Source: CAYPHJ01 sp964410485
GTDB lineage: Bacteria > Desulfobacterota > Binatia > UBA9968
Length of the DNA: 64,000 nt
Reading direction: 5' to 3'
Assembly (NCBI GenBank): GCA_964410485.1
Contig: CAYPHJ010000007.1
Span: forward strand, 1 to 64,000
Shown here: piece by piece, positions 8,579 to 17,959 of the stretch
How the letters are laid out: the number at the start of each line of letters is the position of its first letter
Numbering within the stretch: the stretch's first letter is position 1
Position numbers and translations under genes: made by a program
Notes under the pieces: generated by a model
Database searches by the model: none
What the model was told of the DNA's origin: nothing
What the model saw: only the letters and a program-made list of their open reading frames with translations

Positions 8579-10222
8579 CTACCTGTTTTCTTTTCTGATC
8601 GCCTTCACCGATCCACCAAAAATGCGCAGCACTTCCTTGGCCATCTCACTGGTCTGGTCAGAGTCGCCCACGGTCTCCGTCACCGCCGCCGGTGTCGGCG
8701 CCGCGAGCGTGGCAATGCTCACGCCAGTCTCGCGCTCAAAAAACTGGTTTGCCAAGCTCTTCAGTGCCGCCAGATTGTCGGTATCCTCCAGATATTTGAG
8801 ATGGTGTCGCTCACCCAAACCGATTTTCAGTTGGCCGGGCGATAGCTCCAGAACCTTGGCGCCGTCTAGATGAGAGGCCAGAAATTTCTTTTCGGCTCCG
8901 ACGAATGTAAGAAATTTCTTCCAAACCTCATCCTTGTCGAGCATGGGCGCTGGCGTCGTTTTAGTTGCAGAGTTTGACGACGGAAGTGGTGCATTCGGGG
9001 TGCTTTTCTGACTATCGGGAGCAGGCCGAGTCGGAACCGAGCCGCGAGAGATCTTTTGTTCCAACCGCTCCAACCGCTGCAAGACCTCTGTCACAGGAAT
9101 GGTTTTGGTCAGCGTCGCCAGCCGAACCAAAAGACTCTCTAGTGCAAAGCGCGGATTGGCTGAGCGTGCCACTTCTTCATCGCCGGCAGCCATGACGTCA
9201 AAGTAGTCGAGCAACGCCTCCACCGAAAGGTCTTTGACCTGACGGCCAAGCTCTACGATTTCGGCTTCGGGAAGGTCAATGAGCTGACCAACTTCAGCAT
9301 CGGCTCCGGAAAGCCGCGCCACTAAAAGATTGCGAAAATGCTCAACCAGGTCGCGCGACATCCGGCACACGTCACGGCCTTCTGCCACCAGGCGTGCGAC
9401 CAATTCGATACATCGCTTGGGGTTATCTTGAATCACCGCGCCCGAAAGATCGTACAATAACTGCCTCTCTGCCGTCCCTAAGACCTCTTGCAGTAGCGCT
9501 TCATCCACTTGGATTTTCTCGCCGCCGGGGGCCGGCTCGGCACAGGCCAATATCTGTTCGAGTAAGGATTGGGCATCACGCATACTACCGTCCGCCTCAC
9601 GAGCCAGAAGCACCAGAGCCCCGGGGGTAATCCGGAGTCCTTCTGTTTTGGCTATATGCGCCAGGCGTTGAACGATCTCTCTTAAGGAAATCCGGCGAAA
9701 ATCGTAGCGTTGGCAGCGTGAGAGAATCGTTTCAGGCAGACGGTGCGGTTCGGTGGTGGCCAGTATGAACTTGACCGAGGGAGGCGGTTCTTCAAGCGTC
9801 TTTAAGAGAGCGTTGAAGGCGTCTTTGGTGACCTGGTGCACCTCATCGATAATATAGATTTTGAAACGGGACTTGGCAGGCTGGTAGCGAACGTTTTCGA
9901 TGATCTGGCGAACCTCATCAATACCGCGATTCGATGCGCCATCGACTTCCAACACATCGATAGCGTTGCCGTTCGTGATCTCGTCACAATGAACACAGCG
10001 GTTGCACGGTTCCGGCACGGGTCCGTTCTCGCAATTGAGCGCCTTGGCCAGGATACGCGCCGCCGTGGTTTTGCCTACTCCTCTGACTCCGGTAAAAAGG
10101 TAGGCGTGGGCAATGCGCCCGGCGCGAATCGCATTCTGCAAAGTCACGGTTATGTGTGGCTGACCGACGATATCGTCAAAGGTTTTCGGACGCCATTTCC
10201 GCGCTAAAACGAGGTACGACAT
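8579..10222 (-). CDS. dnaX: DNA polymerase III subunits tau/gamma
   Basis: DnaX is the clamp-loader ATPase. The 547-aa product has Walker A GVRGVGKTTAARILAKALNC, the zinc module CNRCVHCDE, Walker B IYIIDEVHQV with sensor-1 FILATTEPHRLPETILSRCQ, and domain III. A low-complexity linker rich in Pro, Ser and Thr (about 395-430) and a C-terminal tau-type region follow. No obvious A-rich slippery site for a gamma product was seen near the linker. The gene begins a minus-strand run with ybaB, recR and a lipoprotein. No clear Shine-Dalgarno precedes the ATG. Confidence 0.95.
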   Translation of the reverse strand: MSYLVLARKWRPKTFDDIVGQPHITVTLQNAIRAGRIAHAYLFTGVRGVGKTTAARILAKALNCENGPVPEPCNRCVHCDEITNGNAIDVLEVDGASNRGIDEVRQIIENVRYQPAKSRFKIYIIDEVHQVTKDAFNALLKTLEEPPPSVKFILATTEPHRLPETILSRCQRYDFRRISLREIVQRLAHIAKTEGLRITPGALVLLAREADGSMRDAQSLLEQILACAEPAPGGEKIQVDEALLQEVLGTAERQLLYDLSGAVIQDNPKRCIELVARLVAEGRDVCRMSRDLVEHFRNLLVARLSGADAEVGQLIDLPEAEIVELGRQVKDLSVEALLDYFDVMAAGDEEVARSANPRFALESLLVRLATLTKTIPVTEVLQRLERLEQKISRGSVPTRPAPDSQKSTPNAPLPSSNSATKTTPAPMLDKDEVWKKFLTFVGAEKKFLASHLDGAKVLELSPGQLKIGLGERHHLKYLEDTDNLAALKSLANQFFERETGVSIATLAAPTPAAVTETVGDSDQTSEMAKEVLRIFGGSVKAIRKENR

Positions 10223-10336
10223 AGAAGATTCAAATTTGAGGTTTTATTAGATCATCTCAGATCTCTGATTCAACAATCCGCGTGATGTGAGGTCTGATAC
10301 TTGCCATGCCGAGCTTGGGCGAGCCCCCGGGTGCCC

Positions 10337-10450
10337 ATTGCTGACAGCCAGGTTGCCCTGTGGCACAGGGGACGTCCGTTACCGCTGCTTCCTTCCGGAC
10401 CTGACGGGGTTCACGGGTCCGGCCTTGCACAGGACCTAACTATCAGCAAT
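10337..10450 (-). ncRNA. ffs: Signal recognition particle RNA (4.5S-type)
   Basis: Read on the minus strand, the segment contains the conserved SRP apical domain GTCAGGTCCGGAAGGAAGCA. The ends pair over 11 bp: ATTGCTGATAG at 10450-10440 with CTGTCAGCAAT at 10347-10337, with one G-T pair. At about 114 nt it is the small bacterial 4.5S form without an Alu domain. It lies upstream of dnaX on the same strand, a common arrangement. Confidence 0.93.
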
Positions 10451-10630
10451 CGACATCCGGGTTGATGCGCCGCGCACAATCTCCGCCACGTCAAACACTA
10501 CGATCATCTCGTTCAGGAATCAAGATTAAACGGGACGACTTCTCCGGTTGTTAAATTGCAATCGCTTCACACAAGTAAAGACAAGCACGCGGCTGTCGAC
10601 ATGAACCTATCGCCGCCCTTTATCTTAGGC

Positions 10631-10723
<93 letters not shown>

Positions 10724-11514
10724 ATGCAGGCAATAAATACTCCGGCGCATCAGTGGCCATTCGAAAAAGGTAACACACCGCCGGGTAGTTTTCTACAAAT
10801 CGGGCGCCGGTCGCGCCAAGCCCACAGTCGCCGGTGGGATCGCCGTCTTTACTGTTAGCGCCGGTTACAGCTCTCGCCTTGACGGTCGGTTCGTTTTCAC
10901 TGTGCTTCTAGTTGCTCGAAAGCAGCAATGTTCTTTTCAACAACGATCTGGTCACTTTTTCCATGAGCAGTGCGACTCTGTTAAAAAAACTTACAAGTCC
11001 AAACCAGCCGCTGCTCCAAAACAGCGAACAAACATGCTTGTTCATTGCTGGCATCTCGATTGCTGAAAAATGGGCAAACAGCCACACCACAATGATAGGG
11101 AACAGAAGCATATGACGGGCTCATCGATAAAGCACTCACGCCCGTCAAGGCACCCGAAAGCCAAATATAACGCTAATCATCCGCCGTTATCATCGTCAAA
11201 GTATGAACCCTTTGATTACGGGGGAATGAGCCTGATTCCCTGGCAAGACATTCGGCTTTCGGTCTCGGCCGCCCGCTTTCGCGGCCACGGAGACATGATC
11301 CGGATGTTCTACGCTAAGCTGTTTGAGGAGGCCGTGTTCGATGACCGAGGCGCCTGGTCTCTCGCTCTGCGTCGGCAAAACTAAACCGGGACTAAGTAAG
11401 CAGTTCAAGTAAATACGGACGAATCGTGGAGAGTGCGGAGGCAAGAGCGTCAGTCGCCTTCTAGTCCCGTATTACCCGGTAAGCCACCATAACGAACCTT
11501 TAATTACAGCATTT
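10724..11514. other. Intergenic region without a supported gene
   Basis: About 790 bp between tRNA-Ser and the SDR pair. Part of it (about 10900-11200) is more AT-rich than its surroundings. A plus-strand reading of up to 104 codons (11070-11384) lacks a ribosome site and recognisable domains, so it is not called. No tRNA, hairpin cluster or repeat stands out. Confidence 0.5.
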
Positions 11515-12261
11515 TCAAAACATGAAAGCACCGCCGGTGACCATCAGAGCTTGGCCGGTAGTGTAAGCTGCCGCCTCGCTTGCGAGGAAGACGACCGGGC
11601 CCGCCATGTCATCAGGCCGGCCGATCCTGCCTGCGGGGATATTTTTCGCCTGAGAGAACAACTCCTCCTCCGATCGATGGCCCCGAGGCTGTGCCGTGTC
11701 TGTAACTCCCGGGCAGATCGCATTAACAGTAATTCCGTCCGGCGCCAGCTCACGCGCCAGCGCCTTAACGAAACCTACAATCCCCGCTTTGGAGGCGGCA
11801 TAGTGGGTTCCGTTCATTGCCCCCTTGTAGGCGAGAGTGGAGGCAACACAGATAATCCGGCCGGCTTTCTGCATCCTCATGTACGGCACCACGGCGCGCG
11901 AACATAAAAAATGTCCACCCAGGTTGGTATCGATCACACGCTCCCAAAGCTCTTCCGTCATCTCCGCCAACGAACAGGCCGGATATATACCCGCATTGTT
12001 GACAAGCACATCGACACCGCCGAAGCGTTCGAATGTTCTTTTTTTAAGATCATCCACAGAGTCGGGGTTGGACACATCGGTCGGAACCGCGAGCGCATGC
12101 CCGCCGATTTTTTCTATCTCGGCGGCAACCTCTTGTGCTCCGCTTGCATTGATGTCCGCAAGCACGATCTTGGCGCCCTCCTGTGCCAATCTGAGACCGA
12201 TTGCCCGGCCAATTCCCTGGCCGGCGCCCGTCACAATCGCTACTTTGTCTGGCAATCTCAC
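11515..12261 (-). CDS. SDR-family NAD(P)-dependent oxidoreductase
   Basis: A classical short-chain dehydrogenase/reductase of 248 aa. It has the cofactor motif TGAGQGIG near residue 12, the structural NNAG (VNNAGIYPA), active-site Tyr/Lys in YAASKAG with an upstream Ser, and a PG-type region AICPGVTDTAQP. The start is GTG at 12261, which overlaps the TGA of the upstream SDR (GTGA). The two genes are therefore translationally coupled and probably act on the same or consecutive substrates. The substrate is unknown; FabG-like sequence is common to many catabolic reductases. Confidence 0.85.
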   Translation of the reverse strand: MRLPDKVAIVTGAGQGIGRAIGLRLAQEGAKIVLADINASGAQEVAAEIEKIGGHALAVPTDVSNPDSVDDLKKRTFERFGGVDVLVNNAGIYPACSLAEMTEELWERVIDTNLGGHFLCSRAVVPYMRMQKAGRIICVASTLAYKGAMNGTHYAASKAGIVGFVKALARELAPDGITVNAICPGVTDTAQPRGHRSEEELFSQAKNIPAGRIGRPDDMAGPVVFLASEAAAYTTGQALMVTGGAFMF

Positions 12262-12998
12262 GGCGTCACCACCCCGCCGTTCACATGTAGCGTCTGCCCG
12301 ACCATGTAAGCGCTGTCCGGTCCGAGCAAGAACGCAACGGCATCCGCGATTTCCGCCGGCTGCGCCGTCCTGCCCATCGGAATCAAATCCTTCCACGCCT
12401 GGCGTTTTTCCGGGGTTGATTTTGCCAATACCCGGGGAGTGTCTGTAGGGCCGGGAGCAATGACATTGACCGATACGCCATGCGGCGCGACCTCTAAGGC
12501 CAACGACTTGCTAAAGCCAATGATCGCTGCTTTGGCAGAGGAGTACGGTGTGCGCAAGGGAGAACCGGTGAGTCCGTAGTTTGAAGCCGTATTGACGATG
12601 CGACCGGCGCCCTGGCTGATCATAATGGGCGAAACTTCACGGCAGAAAAGAAACGTCGTCTTCAGATTCCTGTCCAGATCCTCTTTCCATTCTGCCCACG
12701 TTAGCTCTTCGATGCGCTTGAGATGAACTGTGCCGCCCGCAATGTTCGCAAGGGCATCGATTCTACCGCGGCGTTGCCTCACGTCGGCAACAAACTTCTT
12801 GACCTCGCCGGCATTTGTCGCATCCACACAGCTGGCCTCGGCGTCACCTCCACGCTCCCCTATCTCAGCCCGGACCTTCTTTGCGTTCTCTCCATCACAA
12901 TCCACCACTTCAACGATAAACCCGTCCGCAGCCAACCGTAAGGCAACGGCCCGTCCGATACCGTTAGCCCCGCCCGTTACAATCGCAACGTCATTCAT
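12258..12998 (-). CDS. SDR-family NAD(P)-dependent oxidoreductase
   Basis: The first gene of a two-SDR unit, 246 aa. Motifs are TGGANGIGRAVALRLA, the acidic residue of an NAD-preferring enzyme in EVVDCDGENA, NIAGGTVH in place of the usual NNAG, and Ser/Tyr/Lys in NTASNYGL...YSSAKAA. CCGGAG lies 6 bp upstream of ATG. The NNAG-to-NIAG change occurs in several catabolic SDRs. The pair resembles enzymes of hydroxyacyl-CoA or aromatic-acid metabolism, but no specific substrate can be named. Confidence 0.85.
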   Translation of the reverse strand: MNDVAIVTGGANGIGRAVALRLAADGFIVEVVDCDGENAKKVRAEIGERGGDAEASCVDATNAGEVKKFVADVRQRRGRIDALANIAGGTVHLKRIEELTWAEWKEDLDRNLKTTFLFCREVSPIMISQGAGRIVNTASNYGLTGSPLRTPYSSAKAAIIGFSKSLALEVAPHGVSVNVIAPGPTDTPRVLAKSTPEKRQAWKDLIPMGRTAQPAEIADAVAFLLGPDSAYMVGQTLHVNGGVVTP

Positions 12999-13470
12999 GT
13001 CAACTCCGGATGAACCCCTGAGTCCACTCGCTAAGGGCCTTCCCTCTCCTTTAACCGTCTAATAACCGTCTAACGCCTCTGATACAAGCTCCGGCTGAAC
13101 CCCTGACGATATGTCGCCCCGTTCAGAGGTTAAAGCAAACAGGGACGACTCCCGGTATTGAAGCTTTCATGTTAAGGTTTCTGCTTATAGTTCGCGTAGA
13201 AATAATCCGCAATATCGGCACCGGTAGCCTTCCATACTCCTTCGTGAGCGAAAAACTCCGATGCGCGCCATGGCTGATCATTGTAAGTTTGACGCGAAAG
13301 TACAATTCGGATATTTGTGCTTAAGCATTCAGGTAGTGTGCACCGCATATCCCGACTTCCGGATATTCCTTATGTCCCCATAGGATCGCTGTAGCGCCAA
13401 ATGGAAGTGTACTGCCGTTCATTTTGACCTTTCGGCGCCAAGACGCTCGTAAGCCGCAAAGGAGGCAATT
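12999..13470. other. Divergent intergenic region
   Basis: About 470 bp between the minus-strand SDR pair and the plus-strand decarboxylase-like gene. It should hold promoters for both directions. No convincing -35/-10 pair, operator palindrome or small ORF with a ribosome site was recognised, apart from AAGGAGG directly before the gene at 13471. Confidence 0.4.
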
Positions 13471-14187
13471 ATGTTCGGATACCGCGCCAGAATAGGATAC
13501 ATTTCGCCTTCCGTCATCGAACTCAACGCGTACGATTTTTACCGCATCGTTCCGAAGGGAGTGGGGCTCATCGCCGTTGCTTGCATGGTGGAAGGCTGGA
13601 AAGAAGACGCTTATAAGAAGGCGCTCTCACAGGTTGAGACATGCGCGCGGGAACTTGCCCGGCGATCGTGCGATTTTGTCATTCACGGGGGGGCACCGTT
13701 GGTCTTGAGCCAAGGCAAAGGATTCGAGACCAAGCTCTTGGCTCAGCTTCAGGAAATTATCGGAGCCCCGTGCACCACGAGCATTGTCGCCGCAATGGAT
13801 GCATTTCGCGATCTTTCGGCAACACGATTGGCGGTGGTGGATCCGTATCCACCCGAGCTCAACGCCAAAATGACGGCTTATCTGAAAGATTGGGGCTTTG
13901 AAGTCGCTTCGCTCGTAAGCCTCGGGACTTCTTTCACCGAGTCAAGTATTGCGTCAATCGGCGATATTTACCGCGCGGCAAAACGAGCCATCAACGAGGC
14001 GCCGCAGGCCGAAGCGGCGTTCATACCGTGCGCAAACTTCCCGGTGGTCGATGTGATCGAAGATATAGAAACTGATTTCGGGTTACCGGTCATCACCAAC
14101 GTCACATCTCAGCTGTACGTCGCGTTCAAAGCGATTGGGATGCGAGAGAAGATTGCCGGATACGGCAAGTTGATGCGCATGCTATAG
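13471..14187 (+). CDS. Arylmalonate decarboxylase-like enzyme (Asp/Glu racemase superfamily)
   Basis: 238 aa, nearly the length of arylmalonate decarboxylase (AMDase). The fold family uses two facing catalytic positions. Here the N-terminal position is Gly74 (HGGAPLVLS) and the C-terminal one is Cys187 (IPCANFPVVD), the one-cysteine Gly/Cys pattern of AMDase. Racemases and maleate isomerases use two cysteines. A decarboxylase of 2-substituted malonates or a related acid is therefore more likely. AAAGGAGG precedes the ATG. It is alone on the plus strand, divergent from the SDR pair. Confidence 0.72.
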   Translation: MFGYRARIGYISPSVIELNAYDFYRIVPKGVGLIAVACMVEGWKEDAYKKALSQVETCARELARRSCDFVIHGGAPLVLSQGKGFETKLLAQLQEIIGAPCTTSIVAAMDAFRDLSATRLAVVDPYPPELNAKMTAYLKDWGFEVASLVSLGTSFTESSIASIGDIYRAAKRAINEAPQAEAAFIPCANFPVVDVIEDIETDFGLPVITNVTSQLYVAFKAIGMREKIAGYGKLMRML

Positions 14188-14455
14188 CAATGCCGCATAA
14201 CGAGGAGTATGCAACGGCGAGATAAGATCGGTCATTGTCAAAGGCACTCGCGATAGCGGATACAAACGGCTTCAGGTTTTATTCGGGAGAATAGTCCAAT
14301 TATCTTGGACGTTCGGGCACGACCCGGGTAGCCGCCGGGTCCTTGCGCCGCATCAGCGCAAGACCGGCGACTAGACCCGCTTTTGTGGCACTGCATCGTG
14401 ACAATTGGATCGTTGATTCGCCAATGTGGAGCACCAAGCCGCCATTTTACTCGTT

Positions 14456-14959
14456 CTACTTTTTTCTCGGGTCATCTTTAGGCTCTATATAATTGATGTT
14501 CCACGGGCCCACAGTCGTGAGCTGGACGATGGTATCACCCTCGGCAATTACAAAGTGACCCATTCCCGGTGGCATTGAAAAGTAGCTCCCGGCTTTGAGC
14601 GGTTTAGTGGCCTCTCGGTCAAATTTCTTGCCGGAACCCAGCCGAAGAGTTCCGGAGACAACCGTCACTCGCTCCACGTTGGGATGCCAGTGCGGAGCGA
14701 TGCGAAAGCCGTCAGGCATCCTGATGCGCATTGTAAAGACTCCCGGCTTTCCGGGATTTCCCTCCAATATTGCGAACTGTGCGCCGGGCTCTAGCGAGCC
14801 AGGACCATCCTTCCATTTAATTTCTCCGGGCTCATAGATCAGATGATGCTCCGGTCCCTTGTCCACGATCCCGACTGCTGTTTGACCGTGCGCATTTGCT
14901 GCACCGGAGAGAAAAACAACGAGAAAAGCGCCAGTTCCAATCGCCAGAAAGCGGTTCAT
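14456..14959 (-). CDS. Secreted cupin-domain protein
   Basis: 167 aa with an N-terminal signal peptide (cleavage near ANAHG) and a single cupin barrel. The metal-binding motif 1 is GFRIAPHWHPNVERVTVVSG (HWH plus Glu). Motif 2 is GSYFSMPPGMGHFV with its His. The start at 14959 has AAAGGAGG upstream. Periplasmic cupins of this kind often follow catabolic genes, but the reaction is unknown. The gene is about 190 bp upstream of nothing else on its strand and may be monocistronic. Confidence 0.75.
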   Translation of the reverse strand: MNRFLAIGTGAFLVVFLSGAANAHGQTAVGIVDKGPEHHLIYEPGEIKWKDGPGSLEPGAQFAILEGNPGKPGVFTMRIRMPDGFRIAPHWHPNVERVTVVSGTLRLGSGKKFDREATKPLKAGSYFSMPPGMGHFVIAEGDTIVQLTTVGPWNINYIEPKDDPRKK

Positions 14960-15145
14960 TTTGGTTCCTCCTTTCTCACACTTACTCAATTCAGCCAATT
15001 GAGCCGCTAGTTAGAGCGCAGTAGCTGCAAAGCCGACATTGGGGGCGGACTCCGAGATTGTTTCATACTCTATCCCCATGATCTGGATCCCAGCTCCCAT
15101 CATCCCTTGCGTAGAGATTCAGGCGCCGAGAGGATAACTTATGAG

Positions 15146-15364
15146 CTACTTACCTGCTGCCAGCGCTTTAACGGCTTCGGTCGTGAGTGATTTGCCTCCA
15201 ATGCCCCACTCGCCGCTCTTGACGTCCTCGATGGTCACCCAGGTGACTTGGCGCATGTTCTCGCCTTCGACTAAGACCATTGCGTCGGTGAGCTTCTCGA
15301 TCATCGCTTTTTTCTGCGCATCGGAAAAAACCCCCTCAATGACCTTCACTTGAATTAACGGCAT
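15146..15364 (-). CDS. 4-oxalocrotonate tautomerase family protein
   Basis: 72 aa, the size of a 4-OT subunit. The start at 15364 (SD AAAGGAGG) gives MPLIQVKV. Removal of Met exposes Pro1, the catalytic base of the family, and a central Arg (NMRQVTW) matches the substrate-binding position. 4-OT enzymes tautomerise 2-hydroxymuconate-type dienols in aromatic meta-cleavage. No ring-cleavage gene lies next to it, so the substrate is open. Confidence 0.85.
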   Translation of the reverse strand: MPLIQVKVIEGVFSDAQKKAMIEKLTDAMVLVEGENMRQVTWVTIEDVKSGEWGIGGKSLTTEAVKALAAGK

Positions 15365-15518
15365 AAACAATCCTCCTTTCGTTATTTGAATTTGACTCGA
15401 AGGTAGCCGCTTGTAAATAATGTTTCATTAGAAATTGATGAGAAATTGATGAATTTTTAAGGTAAGCTTTGAGGTCTGAGATGCTGTGTGCGCGAGAATT
15501 TGCCGTGCAGCCGCTGTG

Positions 15519-17462
15519 TCAGTCCTTTCTGAACCTGTACCCCACGCCCCTGACAGTTTCGATCATATCGCCTCGCGGCCCGATCTTCCTTCGGAGAGAA
15601 CGTATGACGACATCCACGACGTTACTACCCCCGTGGTATGGCTGATGCCAAATCTCATCCAGCAAACGATCCCGGGAGATCGCTTTACCTTCATTTTGCG
15701 ACAGATAATGAAGGACATCGAACTCCAGCTTCGTCAAGTCAACTCGTGCGCCGTCTAGTACTACTTGGCGGGCTTCGGTATCGAGTAACCTTTCTTCTTC
15801 CATGCCGAGCTCGGCGGCCACAAGACGGCTGATCCAACCGTCTACCGACGACGGCCCAAAGTCGAGCATCGCCGTATGATAACGATTGCCGTCCAAAACC
15901 ACATCGCATTCGGAGAGTGGAGAAAATCCCAGCTTCAGCGCCACCGGCGCGTAAGTTGTCAGGTCGCGCACCGCCAGATAGACACGCCGCAGATTCGGTC
16001 GAAGCTCCATGTAGGTTCGTTTGATATCCAGCCAGCAGGCTGCTTGCACCGAAGACGGTAACTCGCCGGCATCCCAGCTAAGCCAGCGGCGCAAGAAAAG
16101 CACCTTTTCATTTTTTTGTATCTCATGGCTCCGTAGATGCTGCCACCAATTGAAAACGATCGTATCCTTTGCCAAAAGACTCTCGTTTACATCGCTCGGA
16201 TCGAACATGCAGTAGAAACCCACCACTTTATTCACCGCGTCCCGAACAACGTCAAACGCCTGCGAATAATGGAGCCACCAATAATCGATGGCGTTAATTC
16301 CTGCTTTACCTTCATGTCGCTGTGCCAGACGATGAATATATTTCCCGTCTCCCTGGACTGCCGGCTCGACGGTGAACTGTTGCGATTCACTTGGGAAGAA
16401 CGCTTCGCGAACGACCGGATTTTCAATTAAATAGATGAGATCCGCGGTATAGCGCCAAAGGTCCGATAGGCCAGCATGTCGTATCTCGCCACGGAGTTGG
16501 CGCCATGCGGCACGACCATATTCGCGGAATTTGATCGGATCGGCAGCCTGCAGTGCTGCCGCTATAACTCCCCGCACGGCGTCGTGCAGCATGAGACCGT
16601 CCTGCCGAGCTTCCATCAGAGGTATTGTACGGAGCCGTTCGTACAAATCCGATGGAACATCGCGTAGCATCGCGTTTAAAATCGGGCGAGTAATGCGACG
16701 AACGACTGACGCAGCCTCCAATGCCTGCCGGACATCAGAGTCCGCTATATCCGCCAGATAATTGCGTGTTAACTCTTGGATTGAGTGCTGAACACTGGCT
16801 TCCTTTAAATTGAATCCCGAATGCGCGATCGCAGCCGATGCGGCGAGCTTGAGCGTAAGGGGGTGTCCACACGCAAATCGATTTATGTAAATGGCATCTT
16901 TTTTCGCTATGCCCGCCGCGAGAAGAAAGCGCATCGCGTCTGCATGAGTGAGTGGGGCCAGCGTCAGGTTGTGAAACAGGCCTTGCCACTCGCGGGCGAG
17001 CATCCATGCAACCGAAGGCGATTCGCGTCCAGCTAGCAGCACACGAACATTATGCCCGAGCGCTGGAACGAAAACCTGACGGAGCCACGTGTCCAACAAT
17101 CGAAACACTTCATAATGGTCCAGGGCAATTACGACTCTCCAGCTTATCTTCCCAAGCTGTCCAGACAGCTTTCTTAGTGAACAGGTCCGAATACCAAGTG
17201 CGGTGCCGAGTTCGTGCAGAAATCCGCGTTCTGTCGGTTCGATTAATCTACAATCAAACCGCAGCACTTTGATTTTCCTTTTGCTTGCCCGTTCGGCGAA
17301 GGCATCTAAAAGGGTTGTTTTGCCGATGCCAGGAATTCCCTGTAGCTGCACTACCAGGGGAGCTTTGTTACTAACGAGATCGCAAAGGTGAGTTAGTTCG
17401 CGCCCTCGGCCAATAATGCCGTGTACGGCGTGTCGACGCAGAATGTCGCGTACTTCGGACAT
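15519..17462 (-). CDS. STAND-type ATPase with C-terminal PhoB-like winged-helix DNA-binding domain
   Basis: 647 aa with no receiver domain. The N-terminus has an IGRGREL box, Walker A GIPGIGKTT (42-50) and Walker B VVIALDHYE (about 110-118), followed by helical STAND/NB-ARC-like regions. The middle (about 470-550) has an acetyltransferase-like flavour: LRRVYLAVRDLTTYAP, LKLGFSPLSE, LDFGPSSVDGWISRL. The C-terminus (about 565-645) is a Trans_reg_C winged helix with LTKLEFDVLHYL, VVDVVIRSLRRKIG and ETVRGVGYRFRKD. It is probably a ligand- or ATP-gated transcription factor. GGGAG lies upstream of ATG. SARP/AfsR regulators carry the winged helix at the N-terminus, so this order is unusual. It sits beside tRNA-Ser. 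Confidence 0.8.
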   Translation of the reverse strand: MSEVRDILRRHAVHGIIGRGRELTHLCDLVSNKAPLVVQLQGIPGIGKTTLLDAFAERASKRKIKVLRFDCRLIEPTERGFLHELGTALGIRTCSLRKLSGQLGKISWRVVIALDHYEVFRLLDTWLRQVFVPALGHNVRVLLAGRESPSVAWMLAREWQGLFHNLTLAPLTHADAMRFLLAAGIAKKDAIYINRFACGHPLTLKLAASAAIAHSGFNLKEASVQHSIQELTRNYLADIADSDVRQALEAASVVRRITRPILNAMLRDVPSDLYERLRTIPLMEARQDGLMLHDAVRGVIAAALQAADPIKFREYGRAAWRQLRGEIRHAGLSDLWRYTADLIYLIENPVVREAFFPSESQQFTVEPAVQGDGKYIHRLAQRHEGKAGINAIDYWWLHYSQAFDVVRDAVNKVVGFYCMFDPSDVNESLLAKDTIVFNWWQHLRSHEIQKNEKVLFLRRWLSWDAGELPSSVQAACWLDIKRTYMELRPNLRRVYLAVRDLTTYAPVALKLGFSPLSECDVVLDGNRYHTAMLDFGPSSVDGWISRLVAAELGMEEERLLDTEARQVVLDGARVDLTKLEFDVLHYLSQNEGKAISRDRLLDEIWHQPYHGGSNVVDVVIRSLRRKIGPRGDMIETVRGVGYRFRKD

Positions 17463-17867
17463 TTCTTACTCCCGAAGTGTTTTGGACCTCCACATGGATG
17501 CTTCCGCTACACGTCGAAGAGCATTCCCGTCTTATGCTAGGTAGTAAAGCAGATTGTCGATTACATTACCCCCCTCAGAGGCACGCAACACCTCTGGTTA
17601 GGCTTCGCATGATGACGATCCAATGCTGGATGGCGGGAGGCTTGTTCGAGGGGACAACTATCACAGCAGTAACGGCTGTCAAGATCTGTTTCGGATTTTG
17701 CCTCAGGATCAAATTGAGCAACGCGGGCTGCCCTTCGCACGTGAAGGAGTGCTTCAAGTATAATCGACTCGTCGACATCACCGCGTCGCGCATCGAAGCG
17801 TACCGGTAGCACCGCTCGGCGGAGGTCGCAGCACGGGCGATTATAAACCCCGCTAATGAGAATTGGT
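17463..17867. other. Intergenic region, nothing recognised
   Basis: About 405 bp between the STAND regulator and tRNA-Ser(CGA). It presumably contains the regulator's promoter (minus strand). A 110-codon plus-strand reading at 17477-17809 has no ribosome site or recognisable motif and is not called. Confidence 0.4.
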
Positions 17868-17959
17868 TGGCGGAGAGGGAGGGATTTGAACCCCCGTCAC
17901 CCTTCCGGGTGAACCTGATTTCGAGTCAGGCGCCTTCAGCCGGGCTCGGCCACCTCTCC
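17868..17959 (-). tRNA. tRNA-Ser (anticodon CGA)
   Basis: The minus strand begins GGAGAGGTGGCCGAGCCC. The anticodon stem is CCTGA/TCAGG with loop CTCGAAA (anticodon CGA). A long variable arm built on TTCACCC/GGGTGAC follows, then a T-arm with GGTTCAAATCC and acceptor CCTCTCC with encoded CCA. It is a class II serine tRNA, the second in the window. Confidence 0.95.

Noticed and set aside
8890..9060. Possible programmed frameshift site in dnaX
   Set aside because: No A6G-type slippery heptamer with downstream stem was found near the linker region.
11070..11384. 104-codon plus-strand reading frame
   Set aside because: No ribosome site, no recognisable domain, and composition like the surrounding non-coding DNA.
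17477..17809. 110-codon plus-strand reading frame upstream of tRNA-Ser(CGA)
   Set aside because: No ribosome site or motif; lies in the regulator's upstream region.
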